DNA of 64,000 nt, taken from positions 434,001 to 498,000 of the forward strand of contig NKYR01000005.1 in NCBI GenBank assembly GCA_003184365.1. The letters run 5' to 3'. Below are positions 12,758 through 22,648 of this stretch, piece by piece. The position numbers and the translations under genes were made by a program. The number at the start of each line of letters is the position of its first letter. The first letter of the stretch is position 1. The notes beneath the pieces are model-generated. The model saw only the letters and a program-made list of their open reading frames with translations. It did no database searches and was not told where the DNA came from. Source of the DNA: Evernia prunastri (Eukaryota; Ascomycota; Lecanoromycetes; Lecanorales; Parmeliaceae).

Positions 12758-13401
12758 ATGCCATCAGGTCCCCATCCTCCTGGAAGAGCTCCTCTTCCCG
12801 AAGGAATGGGCCTCGAGCTAACCAATCGGTACCATCCGGGTAAACCAAAGGGTCCCGAGAATGCTATTTGGACACCTGTCTTCCCCCTTGTCACTCGGTT
12901 TGATCGGATAGTCATTTACTTCCATTACTTCAAATTGGGCCCCGTCGCGATCCAGAAGCTAGTCCAGGCCAAAACCGGGTATGATGCTTGTGACGTATAT
13001 CCGCAGCACATGATCGTAGAGGCAGTTGCAGCGTGGTTTCTCTACCAAGGCGGGTGGGAAATGGAACCCTACAAGCTTGGCGAATACCTTGCTGCTGGAG
13101 AATGGACGATGGAATCCGGCATCGGAGAGACGGATGTAGCCCAGCTTGAGGCAGATCTCAGACTTTCGCCAGAAGAAATAGATCTGATCAGATTATACAC
13201 TGTATGTTTCATTCTCACCTGCGCAAGGCTAGTTTGAGTTAACATTAGACATAGCCGGTATTGTTAGAACCCGGCCAAGACGTGGTCAGTGAGAACCCCC
13301 TATTTCGCAGCGCGATCAACGCAGCCTCAAGGTATCGCTTGGCAGCTATTGAAAAGCGTGAGCGTGAAGAGGCAGCCTTGGAAGCTGGTGGACATCAGTA
13401 A
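12758..13401 (+). CDS. Tandem-array small protein, copy 1
   Basis: Exons 12758-13201 and 13255-13401 give 196 aa. The phase-0 intron starts GTATGT and ends ACATAG. The most diverged of four neighbouring paralogs. It keeps the core hydrophobic segment RIVIYFHYFKLG (about residues 49-60), followed by a helix pair, and ends in a charged helix (IEKREREEAALEAG). The N-terminal 30 residues are Pro/Gly-rich. No signal peptide or membrane span is seen, so it is probably intracellular. Its membership of the array rests on the shared exon plan and segment order more than on identity. Function is unknown. A small helical DNA-binding fold is a guess from the predicted three-helix layout. Confidence 0.75.
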
Positions 13402-14602
13402 GCTTGCCAGATAGACTATCACGGTCCAGCTGGGGCTCTTTTTCACCCGCGCTTTCATTCTCGCTGCAGGCAGCGGGGGCGAATGCTGAAGTGGAGATCC
13501 CTGGCTGGGAAGTGAGCAGCCTATGGTCGACTTTCAGTGGTTCCAACTCTAGTGGTGCTTCTGGTCATGGCTATCTCTCTTTTCATTGAAATCGAAGCAT
13601 GCGTTGGGATGGTTTCGCGTATGAGTTGCGAACAAACACACTCATTTGGTTGGCGCTAAGGATTTTCATACGACAATACCGAGTTGGACTACTCGATGGA
13701 CACACTCTTTTGCAATGGTACCGGCTCCAGGTACTCAGACGGCACGCTCATGTTATTATCATAGCTGGGTGATGAATGAAGCAAGTCTCACGCTTCTCGA
13801 ATGAAAACACCCCACTTTTGCATATTCTCTCCTTGAAGCTTGACTAGGTCAAGGTACTCATGAAAGCGCTCAGACACTGGCAGTGACGCATGTATTTGAT
13901 GACCCTTCTGCCGACTTACGCTCTTGCTATGTTCGCCCACATCGTAGGTGCCAAATCCTTGCATCTTGCACCTCAGCAGTGAGGCGCCGCCGCAAGCGAC
14001 GGTATCCACGAGCGGCAAATCCTGAGGCGCCGACTTTTTCACAATGTACTTTGTACTGCCTTCCTGAGATCTCCACTCCCTCTAGGGGTTCACAGACCTT
14101 GTAATGAATCAAAGGATGCGCCTCATACTAGCCAGACCAAAAGAATCTTCGATACGTCGCGATTGAAACCAACGCCGCGACAACGCGTAGCTATCACCCC
14201 TGGTGGACGCATCAGAATGCCCAGTGGGAATGTTTGCAATGTGTGTGTGGGAAGGAAGCTCGATGCTGGCAGTGTCAGTGACGAAGATTGCACTTTGCGA
14301 ATAGGGGTGATACATTGCAAGTGTCACATTCTCTGCGTGACAAAAGCCAACCGACCAATGTTTATACAACTTTCTCACAGGCTCCAGCTCCAGGGCTGTT
14401 TCATTGAGAAGTGGTTGACTTGAGCGAAACGCGAGGTCTGACAGCTTCCGAAATGGACAAGTAGATATGTATGCTGTTGGTAGGACTTGACGAAACGTCT
14501 CAGAGGCTTTGTGAGTCATTTGCTCGTCCCAGGTGCGTTGCAGATGTTGTTTTCAGTATGCCCATGAAACATGAGAGGAGGGGGCCTGTGGACTTGGATG
14601 CA
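13402..14602. other. Spacer between array copies 1 and 2, with duplicated blocks
   Basis: Holds block A at about 13640-13795 (a CACTC-TTTGG segment, then a GGTACTGG-type core and ATGAAGCAAGTCTC). It also holds block B at about 14420-14560 (TTGAGCGAAACGCGAGGTCT and GCAGATGTTGTTTTCAGTAT). Both recur in the later spacers. A 136-aa minus-strand open frame at 14109-14519 is not coding-like. Confidence 0.6.
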
Positions 14603-14650
14603 TATAAAAGCCCATCTTCCTGCTCAAGTATTTCTTCTTCATAGAATCTC
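14603..14650 (+). promoter_or_regulatory. Core promoter of array copy 2, shared with copy 4
   Basis: TATAAAAG at 14603-14610 is followed by CCCATCTTC, TGCT and TTCTTCTTCATAGAATC. The same order and almost the same spacing appear at 17284-17335. The TATA box is 154 bases before ATG 14757. Confidence 0.75.
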
Positions 14651-14756
14651 AAGCCATATTACACCCTGACACCAGACACAGGCACTACGACAGTAACCTC
14701 ATCCGGATCTAGTCTTATCATAACATATCTTGCTCAAAACACGCTTCTCACACATT

Positions 14757-15466
14757 ATGGAAAACATGATACTATCATCCCCGGTCCGAGACGACACCAA
14801 CGCAGGACTACAGCCCCCCGGCCCTACCGTTGAGGTACTCCCAAAATACAAAGCTTTCATTGTGTATCTATGCTATTACGGATTTGATACGCTCCCCTTG
14901 CCCGAGAGCTATAGGCAGCGCAGATTGAATGAGCTCGCGGTCGCCGCGCGCGAGGTCCTCTCGGAGAATTTCAATGTCGCCGTCAAGGTTGAAGATATTC
15001 AAAAATACTACAACGAAGCCCGACAGAAAGCCCTCGACGCAGCCACTAAGCTCAAAGTCAAGCAGGAGTGGGCTCCCCCTCTGATTGGCGTTTTACTCAC
15101 CCTCCAGATCCCCGATGAAGTAGTCTATTACCAAATGACCGATTTGAACCGGGTAAGTTACTCTTGCTTCCTTTTGCTTGCTCATATGCTGATAGTCGCT
15201 TCAAGCTCGGTCAAGCAAATGTCTCGTGGGCAACAAAGATGTTGTTAGCAGAGGCTGCAACGCATGCAGGCGACATAACGAGGAATTCGGTGCATACGAT
15301 TTGGAAGCGTAGAATTGACACGAAGGAGAAGGACCACTTTGACAAGATCTCCGATGCTGAACTGCGGACCCCGACCCCTGTTCATGAGACCCCGACTTTC
15401 AATCCCGATGAGGCCCATGACGCCTTCGCTTCCTCATCTTCTTCTTCTCCGGGTAGCGCAAGCTGA
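14757..15466 (+). CDS. Tandem-array small protein, copy 2
   Basis: Exons 14757-15152 and 15206-15466 give 218 aa. The intron has a GTAAGT donor, a CTGAT branch and acceptor TTCAAG, in phase 0. The core segment KAFIVYLCYYGFD is at residues 36-48, then a helix with AREVLSENFNVAVKVEDIQK followed by YYNEARQKA. Exon 2 carries ATKMLLAEAATHAGD...TIWKRRID and ends in a Ser/Pro tail. An upstream TTG-initiated extension was rejected because ATG 14757 sits in a good context after the TATA-driven leader. Exon 2 aligns with exon 2 of copy 4 (pattern T..M...A...GD......T.W..R). No known family was recognised. The predicted three-helix core may be HTH-like; this is inference. Confidence 0.8.
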
Positions 15467-16144
15467 TCCTTGGCGGACAAGGACATCTGAGGTACCTCCC
15501 ACTCAAGATCTTGTGACAGATCGCGACTGACAAATTCAGCTTTGAAGCGAGCTGTTGTTTGGGTACGGTGAAGGTTACCCTTGACATCTGACAGATACAC
15601 TCTTTTCGCCCGTTATGAAGCTTGCGATGTAATGTTTTATGCATGCGTGATGAACAAGTACACTCTTTTGGCTGGCATTGGGAACATGATATGTGATGGT
15701 ATTGACTTCAAGTACCCGAAGGACACACTCATTGTATCTAGATGATGAAGCAGGTCTTCAGAATGAAACATTTGAAAATTTGAAATGCTCAGAACGAAAC
15801 GCGATTACTCAGGGAAGCACCAAGTCCACTTTTAGGCCCAGCAATTCGGTTATGGCTTCATGTCAAATGGGATTCAAAACTCTTACGAATCATTCGTGTG
15901 TCCTAGCTATGTAGCAGATGTTGTTCTCACTATGTTGTCGAACCGGGCAGAGCAAGAGGATTAGTCAGCAACCACAGAAGAAGCCGTCTAGTCGCTCTTT
16001 GGTTTGTCCTTCATAAACCGCAACATCTTGCGCGGAGAGAACGACCTAACATTCATGCATACCTTCTTACCTGATTCTACCATAGGGTATCCCGCAAGCA
16101 CACTTCATATCAATCCGATCGACCACCACTAGCATTAATCAATC
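15467..16144. other. Spacer between array copies 2 and 3, with duplicated blocks
   Basis: Block A-like sequence at about 15658-15780 (ACACTCTTTTGGCTGGCATT, then ATGAAGCAGGTCT) and block B-like sequence at about 15795-15935 (GAAACGCGATTACTC and GCAGATGTTGTTCTCACTAT). CATAAACC at about 16013 may replace the TATA box for copy 3. Confidence 0.6.
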
Positions 16145-16765
16145 ATGACCACGCGCGACACCGGTCCAACTCCGAGAATGGCTGAAGATGTCAGGATACC
16201 CGAGCCCATAGCTAGCCCTTGCGATTCAGACATAATATCCAGTACTGAGATCGTCCCTGTACTCAACGCATCTATCGTGTACGTCATGTTCTATGGGGCG
16301 TCAGCGCACGACGTCAACTTAGTCCTCAAAGAAAAACATAACATTGATGTCCCGTTGGAGGCTATTCGCAACTACTACGACACAATTGTCGAAATTGTGG
16401 AGCATGCCGGGCGTACATGGTATGACCCGGTGGCGCCGGCTTCGGTCATTGCCAGCAAGGTCGATGGTCTCAAGAGCTTTGAGGCCGTGCGCAACTTCCT
16501 GCCTGTCGGCCATAAGGTAAGTTCTGATAGCGACGCTTTTCCGACCGGCGTTGGCTGACAGCGCGCTGGTGAAACCAAAGCTTCTTCGGGTGGTTGCTCT
16601 CAAGAGATCCTTGTCAGCGCTGCAAGGGATATCAGCAGAATGGATGAGGCTCTATCCGAAATTCAGGTAGGAAGTCAAGTTTCCCCTCTAGAAAAAGGAT
16701 CCCGAGGACGAAATCAGGCCCAAGTATGCCTTTCCCCACAAATGTTTGATCGAGACCAGCTTTGA
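16145..16765 (+). CDS. Tandem-array small protein, copy 3
   Basis: Exons 16145-16516 and 16562-16765 give 191 aa with a 45-nt phase-0 intron (GTAAGT, GGCTGACAG). The core segment NASIVYVMFYGAS is near residues 40-52, then VNLVLKEKHNIDVPLEAIRN followed by YYDTIVEIVEHAG, closely following copy 2. Exon 2 aligns only loosely (QEILVSAARDISRMDEAL). A second acceptor at 16580 would give a different 29-residue end that is also open, so the C-terminus is uncertain. This copy may be drifting. Function is unknown. Confidence 0.7.
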
Positions 16766-17283
16766 CGCGGATCTTGAGTTGAAGAACGGTCGCGCTGGCT
16801 CTCTTGCGAGAGGCGCGCACTTCCTTTTCAGAATACCGACCTATTGAGATGTAGATGGATACAGGCGATCCCGAAGGTAAGATTTTGCAGGAGAAAATGC
16901 GAAGGACTGGCTTCTCGGTTTTTATTTGGTACTCTTTTCGTCGAACGATGTTTTCCCGGAGCGCTAGGTAAGCACACCTCTTTGGCTGGATTGGAAGGCT
17001 CAGGCGAATGATTATGGCCTTCAAAACTCGACTGGCATACCAATTTCCATGTCTTATCTAGAGCAGAATGAAACAGGCCCTCAGATTCTCTGACACATCA
17101 TCACAGTCTTTTGTATCCTCCTCCACTCAGGCTGTAACATTTGAAACGCATAGGAACGACCGAAAATGTTTATTTTGAGTGAAGTACGAGATCTGACAGC
17201 AAGTTTGCTGGTTCCGGGAGTGATGCAGATATGGCCCTCAAGACGCGGTTCAAACAGAGAACAAGGTCGTACCTGCAGATTCA
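16766..17283. other. Spacer between array copies 3 and 4, with duplicated blocks
   Basis: Block A-like sequence at about 16970-17075 (CACACCTCTTTGGCTGGATT, then CTAGAGCAGAATGAAACAGG). Block B-like sequence at about 17178-17235 (TTGAGTGAAGTACGAGATCT followed by GACAGC). Confidence 0.6.
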
Positions 17284-17335
17284 GATAAAAGCCCATCTTC
17301 ATGCTTTCAATCTTCTTCTTCATAGAATCCGAACG
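17284..17335 (+). promoter_or_regulatory. Core promoter of array copy 4, shared with copy 2
   Basis: GATAAAAGCCCATCTTCATG begins at 17284, then TTCTTCTTCATAGAATCC. It is nearly the same as the copy 2 core promoter and 162 bases before ATG 17446. Confidence 0.7.
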
Positions 17336-17445
17336 TCTCATCCAAAAACCAAAGAGAAGAACAGCAACAGCAACAGCAATCGTATTTAGACCCAGACCTA
17401 CACCAAGACATCCAGCTCCAAGCTCGCTTCGAACACCTCAGAGAC

Positions 17446-18061
17446 ATGAGCCACTCCCAAGCAATCCCAGAAGGGACCACACCGCTACCAGCTCCTCGCG
17501 AACTGCCTCCAGTTGACCGCGAACTCAAAGCGACCATCGTGTATCTCTTCGGCTGGCTCGAGAGGGCCGCCGCCAAGAAGCAAACAGCGCCCAAGGATCC
17601 GCTGGCGCCACTGCCGGATGGCAGTCTGGCCGCTGCCAGCGAGATCTGCAAGAAGTATTACGGTGTCAATGTCCGAGCTAGCTCCATCGAGGCGTACTGG
17701 CGGCGACTCAAAGACAACGCCAAAGACGCCAAGGTCTCGTGGGATCTGATGGCTATTGGCGAGATCATTGGCAGACAAGTGGACGAGAAGTCCGTCTTCG
17801 ACAAAGTCAACAAGTCCTTGGAGAATTATCTTAATGTAAGTTCCAGTGGCTCGCTTCTCATCTTTCCCGTCTGCATCCGCTGACAGCTCGGTCAAGGACG
17901 GGAATCTCTCAGAGGACACGCGACGGATGATCCAGATGGCATACGATGCCTCGGGAGATTTGAACAACAACGTGCGAACACGCTGGTGGGAGATGAGGAT
18001 GACACAGCGGAATACTACATTTCGTATTGAAGATCCCGTACTGGAGCAGGACAAGGACTAA
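17446..18061 (+). CDS. Tandem-array small protein, copy 4
   Basis: Exons 17446-17835 and 17897-18061 give 184 aa. The intron is 61 nt, with GTAAGT, a CTGAC branch and acceptor GTCAAG, in phase 0. The core KATIVYLFGWLERAA is at residues 27-41, then an insert, then ASEICKKYYGVNVRASSIEA followed by YWRRLKDNA. Exon 2 reads LSEDTRRMIQMAYDASGDLN with a following RTRWWEMRM, matching copy 2. The nearer CAG at 17885 would fit the intron of copy 2 better but destroys the frame, so the acceptor has moved about ten bases. Function is unknown; probably intracellular. Confidence 0.78.
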
Positions 18062-19161
18062 TTCTAGGTGGAAAGATACACCTGGGCTGATTGCCAGAGA
18101 CCATCTCAAGAGTCCTCCGCGCTGGGCTATGAGTTGGAATTGCATGCGAAAGAGTGAATGGTGTGAGATAATCTGTTCGGCGTCTGATTGACTTACTCTT
18201 GTTGTCGGATGTGGAGCATGCATGTAGTGGCAAGGCTTTGCATCTGCACGGTGGACATGCAACTCTTTTGGCTAGGTTTAGAGATGAGTATGCAATGGTA
18301 CTGGCCTCAGGTACGACGATCACACTCTTTTTATTGTTGTATTTAGAGCAGGACGAAGCGGACATTGGGCTTCTCTAGTACAACACAACGCTTTTTTGCG
18401 CGCGTCTCCTTTCGAGTAAGTGACATTTCAAGCGCGCAGGAAGCACTTCTTTCCTCACTTCAATTGTCGTTATTTGTCTTTTTGGGGGAAGCCCATGACT
18501 GCCATCAGAAGGAGAAAGAAGCCAACGGGTCAGACTGCCACTATGTGTGATAACAGATAAGGTCACGTTCAATGCGCCATCAACGTTGACACTCTGGCCC
18601 GATTCATCATGGAGTGTGATCTTAGCCCGAGATATCTGGATGTCTGAAAGAGCGCCAGTAGATGTGTAATTTGCATGGCATCAACAGTGTAATATCTCGA
18701 AGGTGAACATAAAGTTGAAGAATTGGCCACAGGTCTAAGAGATAATTCTCCAAGGAGGTAAGAAGTGAAGACCATGACAAAGGGGTAGTCGCCAAGCCAC
18801 TAGTAGTTTAGGGCTGATCGCCACAAGGCTTTGACTTCAGTGTACGGTTGCCGACGTTTCCGCAGAATCTGCCCGCTATGTTGTACTTCAGTGGCCTTTA
18901 CAGGCCCTTACAGATGAGCTCCGCGGTAATCAATATCCTATCCTGAGTCCGACTCACCAAAGGTAAATTGGATACGCTTAACGTATAGGAAGACTTCTAC
19001 AGAGATGGAAGAAAATTGATGGGTGCAGAATGATATTGACGAACCAAAAAATCACTTTTTCATTCTCTCCTCTGTTTGCAATCATGCTTGCGCACTGCTC
19101 TTGTCCTGAATCATATATTCATTCGTCATTGAAACTTCATCTGACCCAAGATTATTCTATC
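18062..19161. other. Spacer after the array and promoter of the methyltransferase gene
   Basis: Begins with a fourth block A-like segment at about 18255-18365 (CAACTCTTTTGGCTAGGTTT, then TTTAGAGCAGGACGAAGC). No further copy of the gene was found after it, so the array ends here. The rest shows no gene. Confidence 0.55.
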
Positions 19162-20567
19162 ATGGCATCAACCACGTTATCTCAACCCAAGGGGCCCCCC
19201 GAGCTTCTCCGTGCCCCGGCCGAACTGGAATCCATAGCGGGGTCGCGGCATGGAATACGCGCCGTGCTTACATTTATTGTCTTAGCTTGTCTATCATATC
19301 TCACGCCTCGATATATACGTAGAACACAAAGAAAGGTCTTTTCATCGGTCTGCTGGACAAGCGCCAGTGTCTCTCTATAAGCTTGCATGATGGCAGTTCA
19401 GCATGAAGCCTCTGTAGCGGCGAATACGCAAACTCCCTCAAGTGATACCCAAGCCGAGGATATCGGCGACAATTACGAGATACCTCCTCCAGAACCCTTT
19501 TCTTCTTTTGCCGGTCTGAAAGACCGCATCAAGCACCATTATGAAGTTTGCTCAGATTACTATTCCTCCCTCTGGTATGTGCCCGCCAAGCCTTCACGGT
19601 GTTCGGTGACATGCCCGGGAGCGTTCACTAAGCGTCAGGGGTGAACATATACACCATGGCTACTTCATTGATCCACGAGACACGAAAGAAGAGGCCCAAG
19701 CGCGCCTTATAGATCTTCTCATCGACCGGTCTCAATTGCCCAACGGTAGCCAAGTCTTGGATGTCGGCTGCGGTCTTGGCGGTACGTCGCGCTTTCTGGC
19801 CAAAAGTAAGGACTGCAGTGTCACTGGGATCACCATCAGCGGGAAGCAGGTGGAGCTGGCAAGGACCCTTACTGCGAAGGAAGCTGGCTCTGGAGACGAC
19901 CCGACCGATAATACCGAATTCACCAAGCTGGGCGATGGCAGAGTACGGTTCGTGGAACTGGACGCCGAGAAGATGGGTGATTTCTTCAATCAGTCAGCGA
20001 CTAAAATGACCTTCGATTGCGTGTGGATTTCGGAGGCAATGAGCCATTTGCCGGACAAAGAGCTCTTTTTTCGGAACGTTTCGATGCTGTTGATTGCAGG
20101 CGGGAAGCTGGTGGTAGCGGACTGGTTCAAGGCCGACGGGTTGACCGATGCGCAAGTAGAAGCAAACATCAAGCCGATCGAGGGTGAGGCTCATCTATAG
20201 ATTTTGGTCAGCTCTGGTACTGATTAGCGCAAAGACGGAATGCTCCTTCCTGGATTGAACACGCAGTCGGAATACGTCAACTACGCAAAGCAGGCAGGGC
20301 TGAATGTCTTCTCAAAGCCTTTCGATATCAGTAAAGAAGTCTCTAAGACCTGGTATGTCCTTGGAATCTTCCAGGACGTCTCCGTGGCGATGCCCTGCTG
20401 ACACGTGTAGGGACATATCGTGGTCGCTGGTTCAGAAACCTAAGCTGTGGGCGTTTGCCATCTCGCAGGGTCGAGATGGGCTGGCATTTCTCCAAGCTTT
20501 CCGTTCGATGAGAAAAGGGTATGCCAATGGTACCTTCCGCTATGCTGTTATGGTTTTCCAGAAATAG
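19162..20567 (+). CDS. SAM-dependent methyltransferase (tocopherol/sterol methyltransferase-like), possible N-terminal membrane anchor
   Basis: Exons 19162-19335, 19402-19574, 19639-20183, 20235-20352 and 20411-20567 give 388 aa with all phases matching. SAM-binding motif I, VLDVGCGLGG, is at residues 155-164. Upstream, GEHIHHGYF is typical of tocopherol- and sterol-methyltransferase relatives. Later come GITISGKQVELA and AGGKLVVADW. The C-terminal part (KTWDISWSLVQKPKLWAFAI) is rebuilt over the last intron. Exon 1 adds a hydrophobic helix (AVLTFIVLACLSYL) and is joined by a weak GTCTTT donor, so translation may instead start at ATG 19387, giving a soluble enzyme. The methyl acceptor is unknown. 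The gene appears intact and has no pathway neighbours here. Confidence 0.8.
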
Positions 20568-22180
20568 GAATTTGCACATTTCGTCGAAGTGAGATGTCAG
20601 TGTTAGGAATGCAATCCGATCATACACCTAGAGGATTCTTGATACCCCTGACTTTACCACTCTTGCCTAGTGCTCAGCTGATGATCGAACTTCTAACGTA
20701 ACCTTGTCTCGACCCAGTGGCTGCCGGAAGGAGTGAGGCACAGGAGGCTGAGAACAAGCCACGAAAGAAGAAACGGAAGACGGTCCGCTTCCCCTCTAAG
20801 TCAGAGTACGAAGGTCTTCGTGTCTTTTTCATGGCTTCCGGCGCAGTTTTATGCTCGATTTCGCTCGTTGCTTCAGTTCCAACGACGAGTACAATGATGA
20901 CTAGATGAGCAGATTGGACATTAGAGCTACGAGTACGACGGATGGCTTTTTTCATCATTGAGCCTATAATGCTAAGCTTTGCTAAGCATTCAGATGACTT
21001 GATCCACCTTGATCTGATAAACTCGTTTTGAATTAGTGTACGTTACAATTATCAGCCTCGCTAGAGTGCTTCCTCGGTGCAAAGCTATGAATGCGATCAC
21101 TGCGTACAAAATCTTACGCTTCTTTCTACAAACATGCCATGATAATATCAATGAGACCCACATAGATTCATTCTCAAGCTACCGTAGTATAAAGCGCAGC
21201 TTATACCCATCGGATGACGATTTATCAGCATCGACCCTTCCTTCCTTCCTTCCTTAAAATGTCCGGTGGGCATCGGAGACCACGCGTCCGCTAAACCGAA
21301 TACAGTTACCACCCCTACTCGGTCCCGAAGCTGACGACTGCTGTGGAAATATATCTCTCACATTTTCATTCCACCACAGCCAATGATACATTGGTACTAC
21401 TGACCCCTACTCCGGACCATACCGACTTTTGCAAATGATGATATATGTTTGGGGTCGTTGTCAGCCTGCAACTGTGCCTCGGAAACGCTCCCATCATATT
21501 GAAACTGAATGTGTTGCACATTCCTTCCTTCCATGGCACGGCTGCATCAGCCTAGGTGTCATTGACCTTCAGAAGCCGAGTGGCGTAGCTAGGTGGTCGA
21601 CTTCTCGGTCCGATTGAATGCTTTGAATGCCTTCTCTAAAGATGCAGGCTTATGAAGCGCAGGGATGTGGAGAGAAATAAGTACGACATCTCATTACCAA
21701 GCTTCTGCGCCTCCGGGTACCTTGCATCGAGCTGTACACCCAATCAACCCACCGGGAATCCGAAACCTGAGACGGATGCCGAGTACTCAGTGGTCCAAAG
21801 CCAGCGGCTGGTGATGGGTAGGGGGGCCCCTCCTAGCATATACTAAAACAAATTAACAATCCGTATCAAGGGCCACCAACGTAAGGCGTCCCCGGCAGCG
21901 GCTCTCACACGGACTTTCCACCGTCGTGAGCGCGCGCCTGAAACGGAATTGCATCAACTCGAAAGGAACTCTCGGAGCCAACCACATTGACTGCACTTCT
22001 TTGACACGGAATTTTTGGGTGAAAGAATGAGAGGCTCATGCCTAGCCTTGCCTTGAGAACGACAGGATCGGTACATGCCACACACCGCTGACGTGGAGGC
22101 TCAGGAATGGAAGGTTGACGCGTACGACTACGTCTGATCGCTGAGCCCTTGTAGCAATAGGATCAAGCCACTCAAATCTC
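20568..22180. other. Long intergenic stretch, no supported gene
   Basis: About 1.6 kb. A lysine-rich 63-residue frame at 20717-20908 lacks an ATG start but follows an acceptor-like CGACCCAG, so it could be a lost exon. A short CCTT microsatellite lies at about 21236-21256. Nothing else was supported. Confidence 0.45.
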
Positions 22181-22187
22181 TATAAGA
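22181..22187 (+). promoter_or_regulatory. TATA-like box of the small secreted protein gene
   Basis: TATAAGA stands 150 bases before ATG 22331, with a long C/A-rich leader in between. This resembles the spacing in the tandem array genes. Confidence 0.5.
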
Positions 22188-22330
22188 GCTTTCTCACTCC
22201 CTCTGACTTACCAGACAGCATCCTCTCATTATCACACAAACCTAGATACATTCCTTCGCCTATAGCAGACTTAGTCATCAAAAGCAAAACCTCCACCACC
22301 TCAATCCAACCACAAGCAAAAGCCGCCAGC

Positions 22331-22648
22331 ATGCATTTTTCCACCCTCTTCACCCTCTTCGTCGCCGCTGTGGCTCCGGTAGCTGTCTTCGCCGCTCCAG
22401 CCGAGGAGTCCCGCCATCCTCGACCAAGTGGCTTCCCAAGCGGCCTACCAAGTGGCTTTCCCAGCGGCGTCAGCTTCCATCACGGCCCTCACGGCACCGG
22501 CTTCCCGCATGACGGTCACAAGCCAACAGGCTCCTTCTCGTTCGACGGACCCAAGCCCACAGGCTCTTTCTCGCATGAAGGTCACCATGGACAGAGGCCC
22601 ACTGGCGTCTTCTCCGGTCCCCCTCCGTCTGGCACTCCCCCATCTTAG
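22331..22648 (+). CDS. Small secreted Gly/Pro/His-rich repeat protein
   Basis: Single-exon ORF of 105 aa. Residues 1-22 form a clear signal peptide (MHFSTLFTLFVAAVAPVAVFA, then A-AP). The mature part is low in complexity: SGFPSGLPSGFPSG repeats first, then repeats around KPTGSFSFDG and KPTGSFSHEG, with eight His residues and no Cys. This fits a cell-wall or extracellular protein, or an effector-like protein. The His and Gly/Pro content could allow metal or surface binding, but that is a guess. The TATA box and C/A-rich leader support expression. Such proteins are rarely conserved and often lineage-specific. Confidence 0.75.
   Translation: MHFSTLFTLFVAAVAPVAVFAAPAEESRHPRPSGFPSGLPSGFPSGVSFHHGPHGTGFPHDGHKPTGSFSFDGPKPTGSFSHEGHHGQRPTGVFSGPPPSGTPPS

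Noticed and set aside
14109..14519. 136-aa minus-strand frame in the array spacer
   Set aside because: It lies over block B, which is repeated in other spacers where the frame is not kept.
12700..18100. Idea that the four-gene array is a CRISPR-like or phage-like repeat
   Set aside because: Units are about 1.3-2 kb, contain spliced coding genes and TATA promoters; this is ordinary eukaryotic tandem duplication.
19162..20567. Methyltransferase plus neighbours as a biosynthetic gene cluster
   Set aside because: No synthase, oxidase, P450 or transporter gene lies nearby; flanks are gene-poor or hold unrelated small genes.
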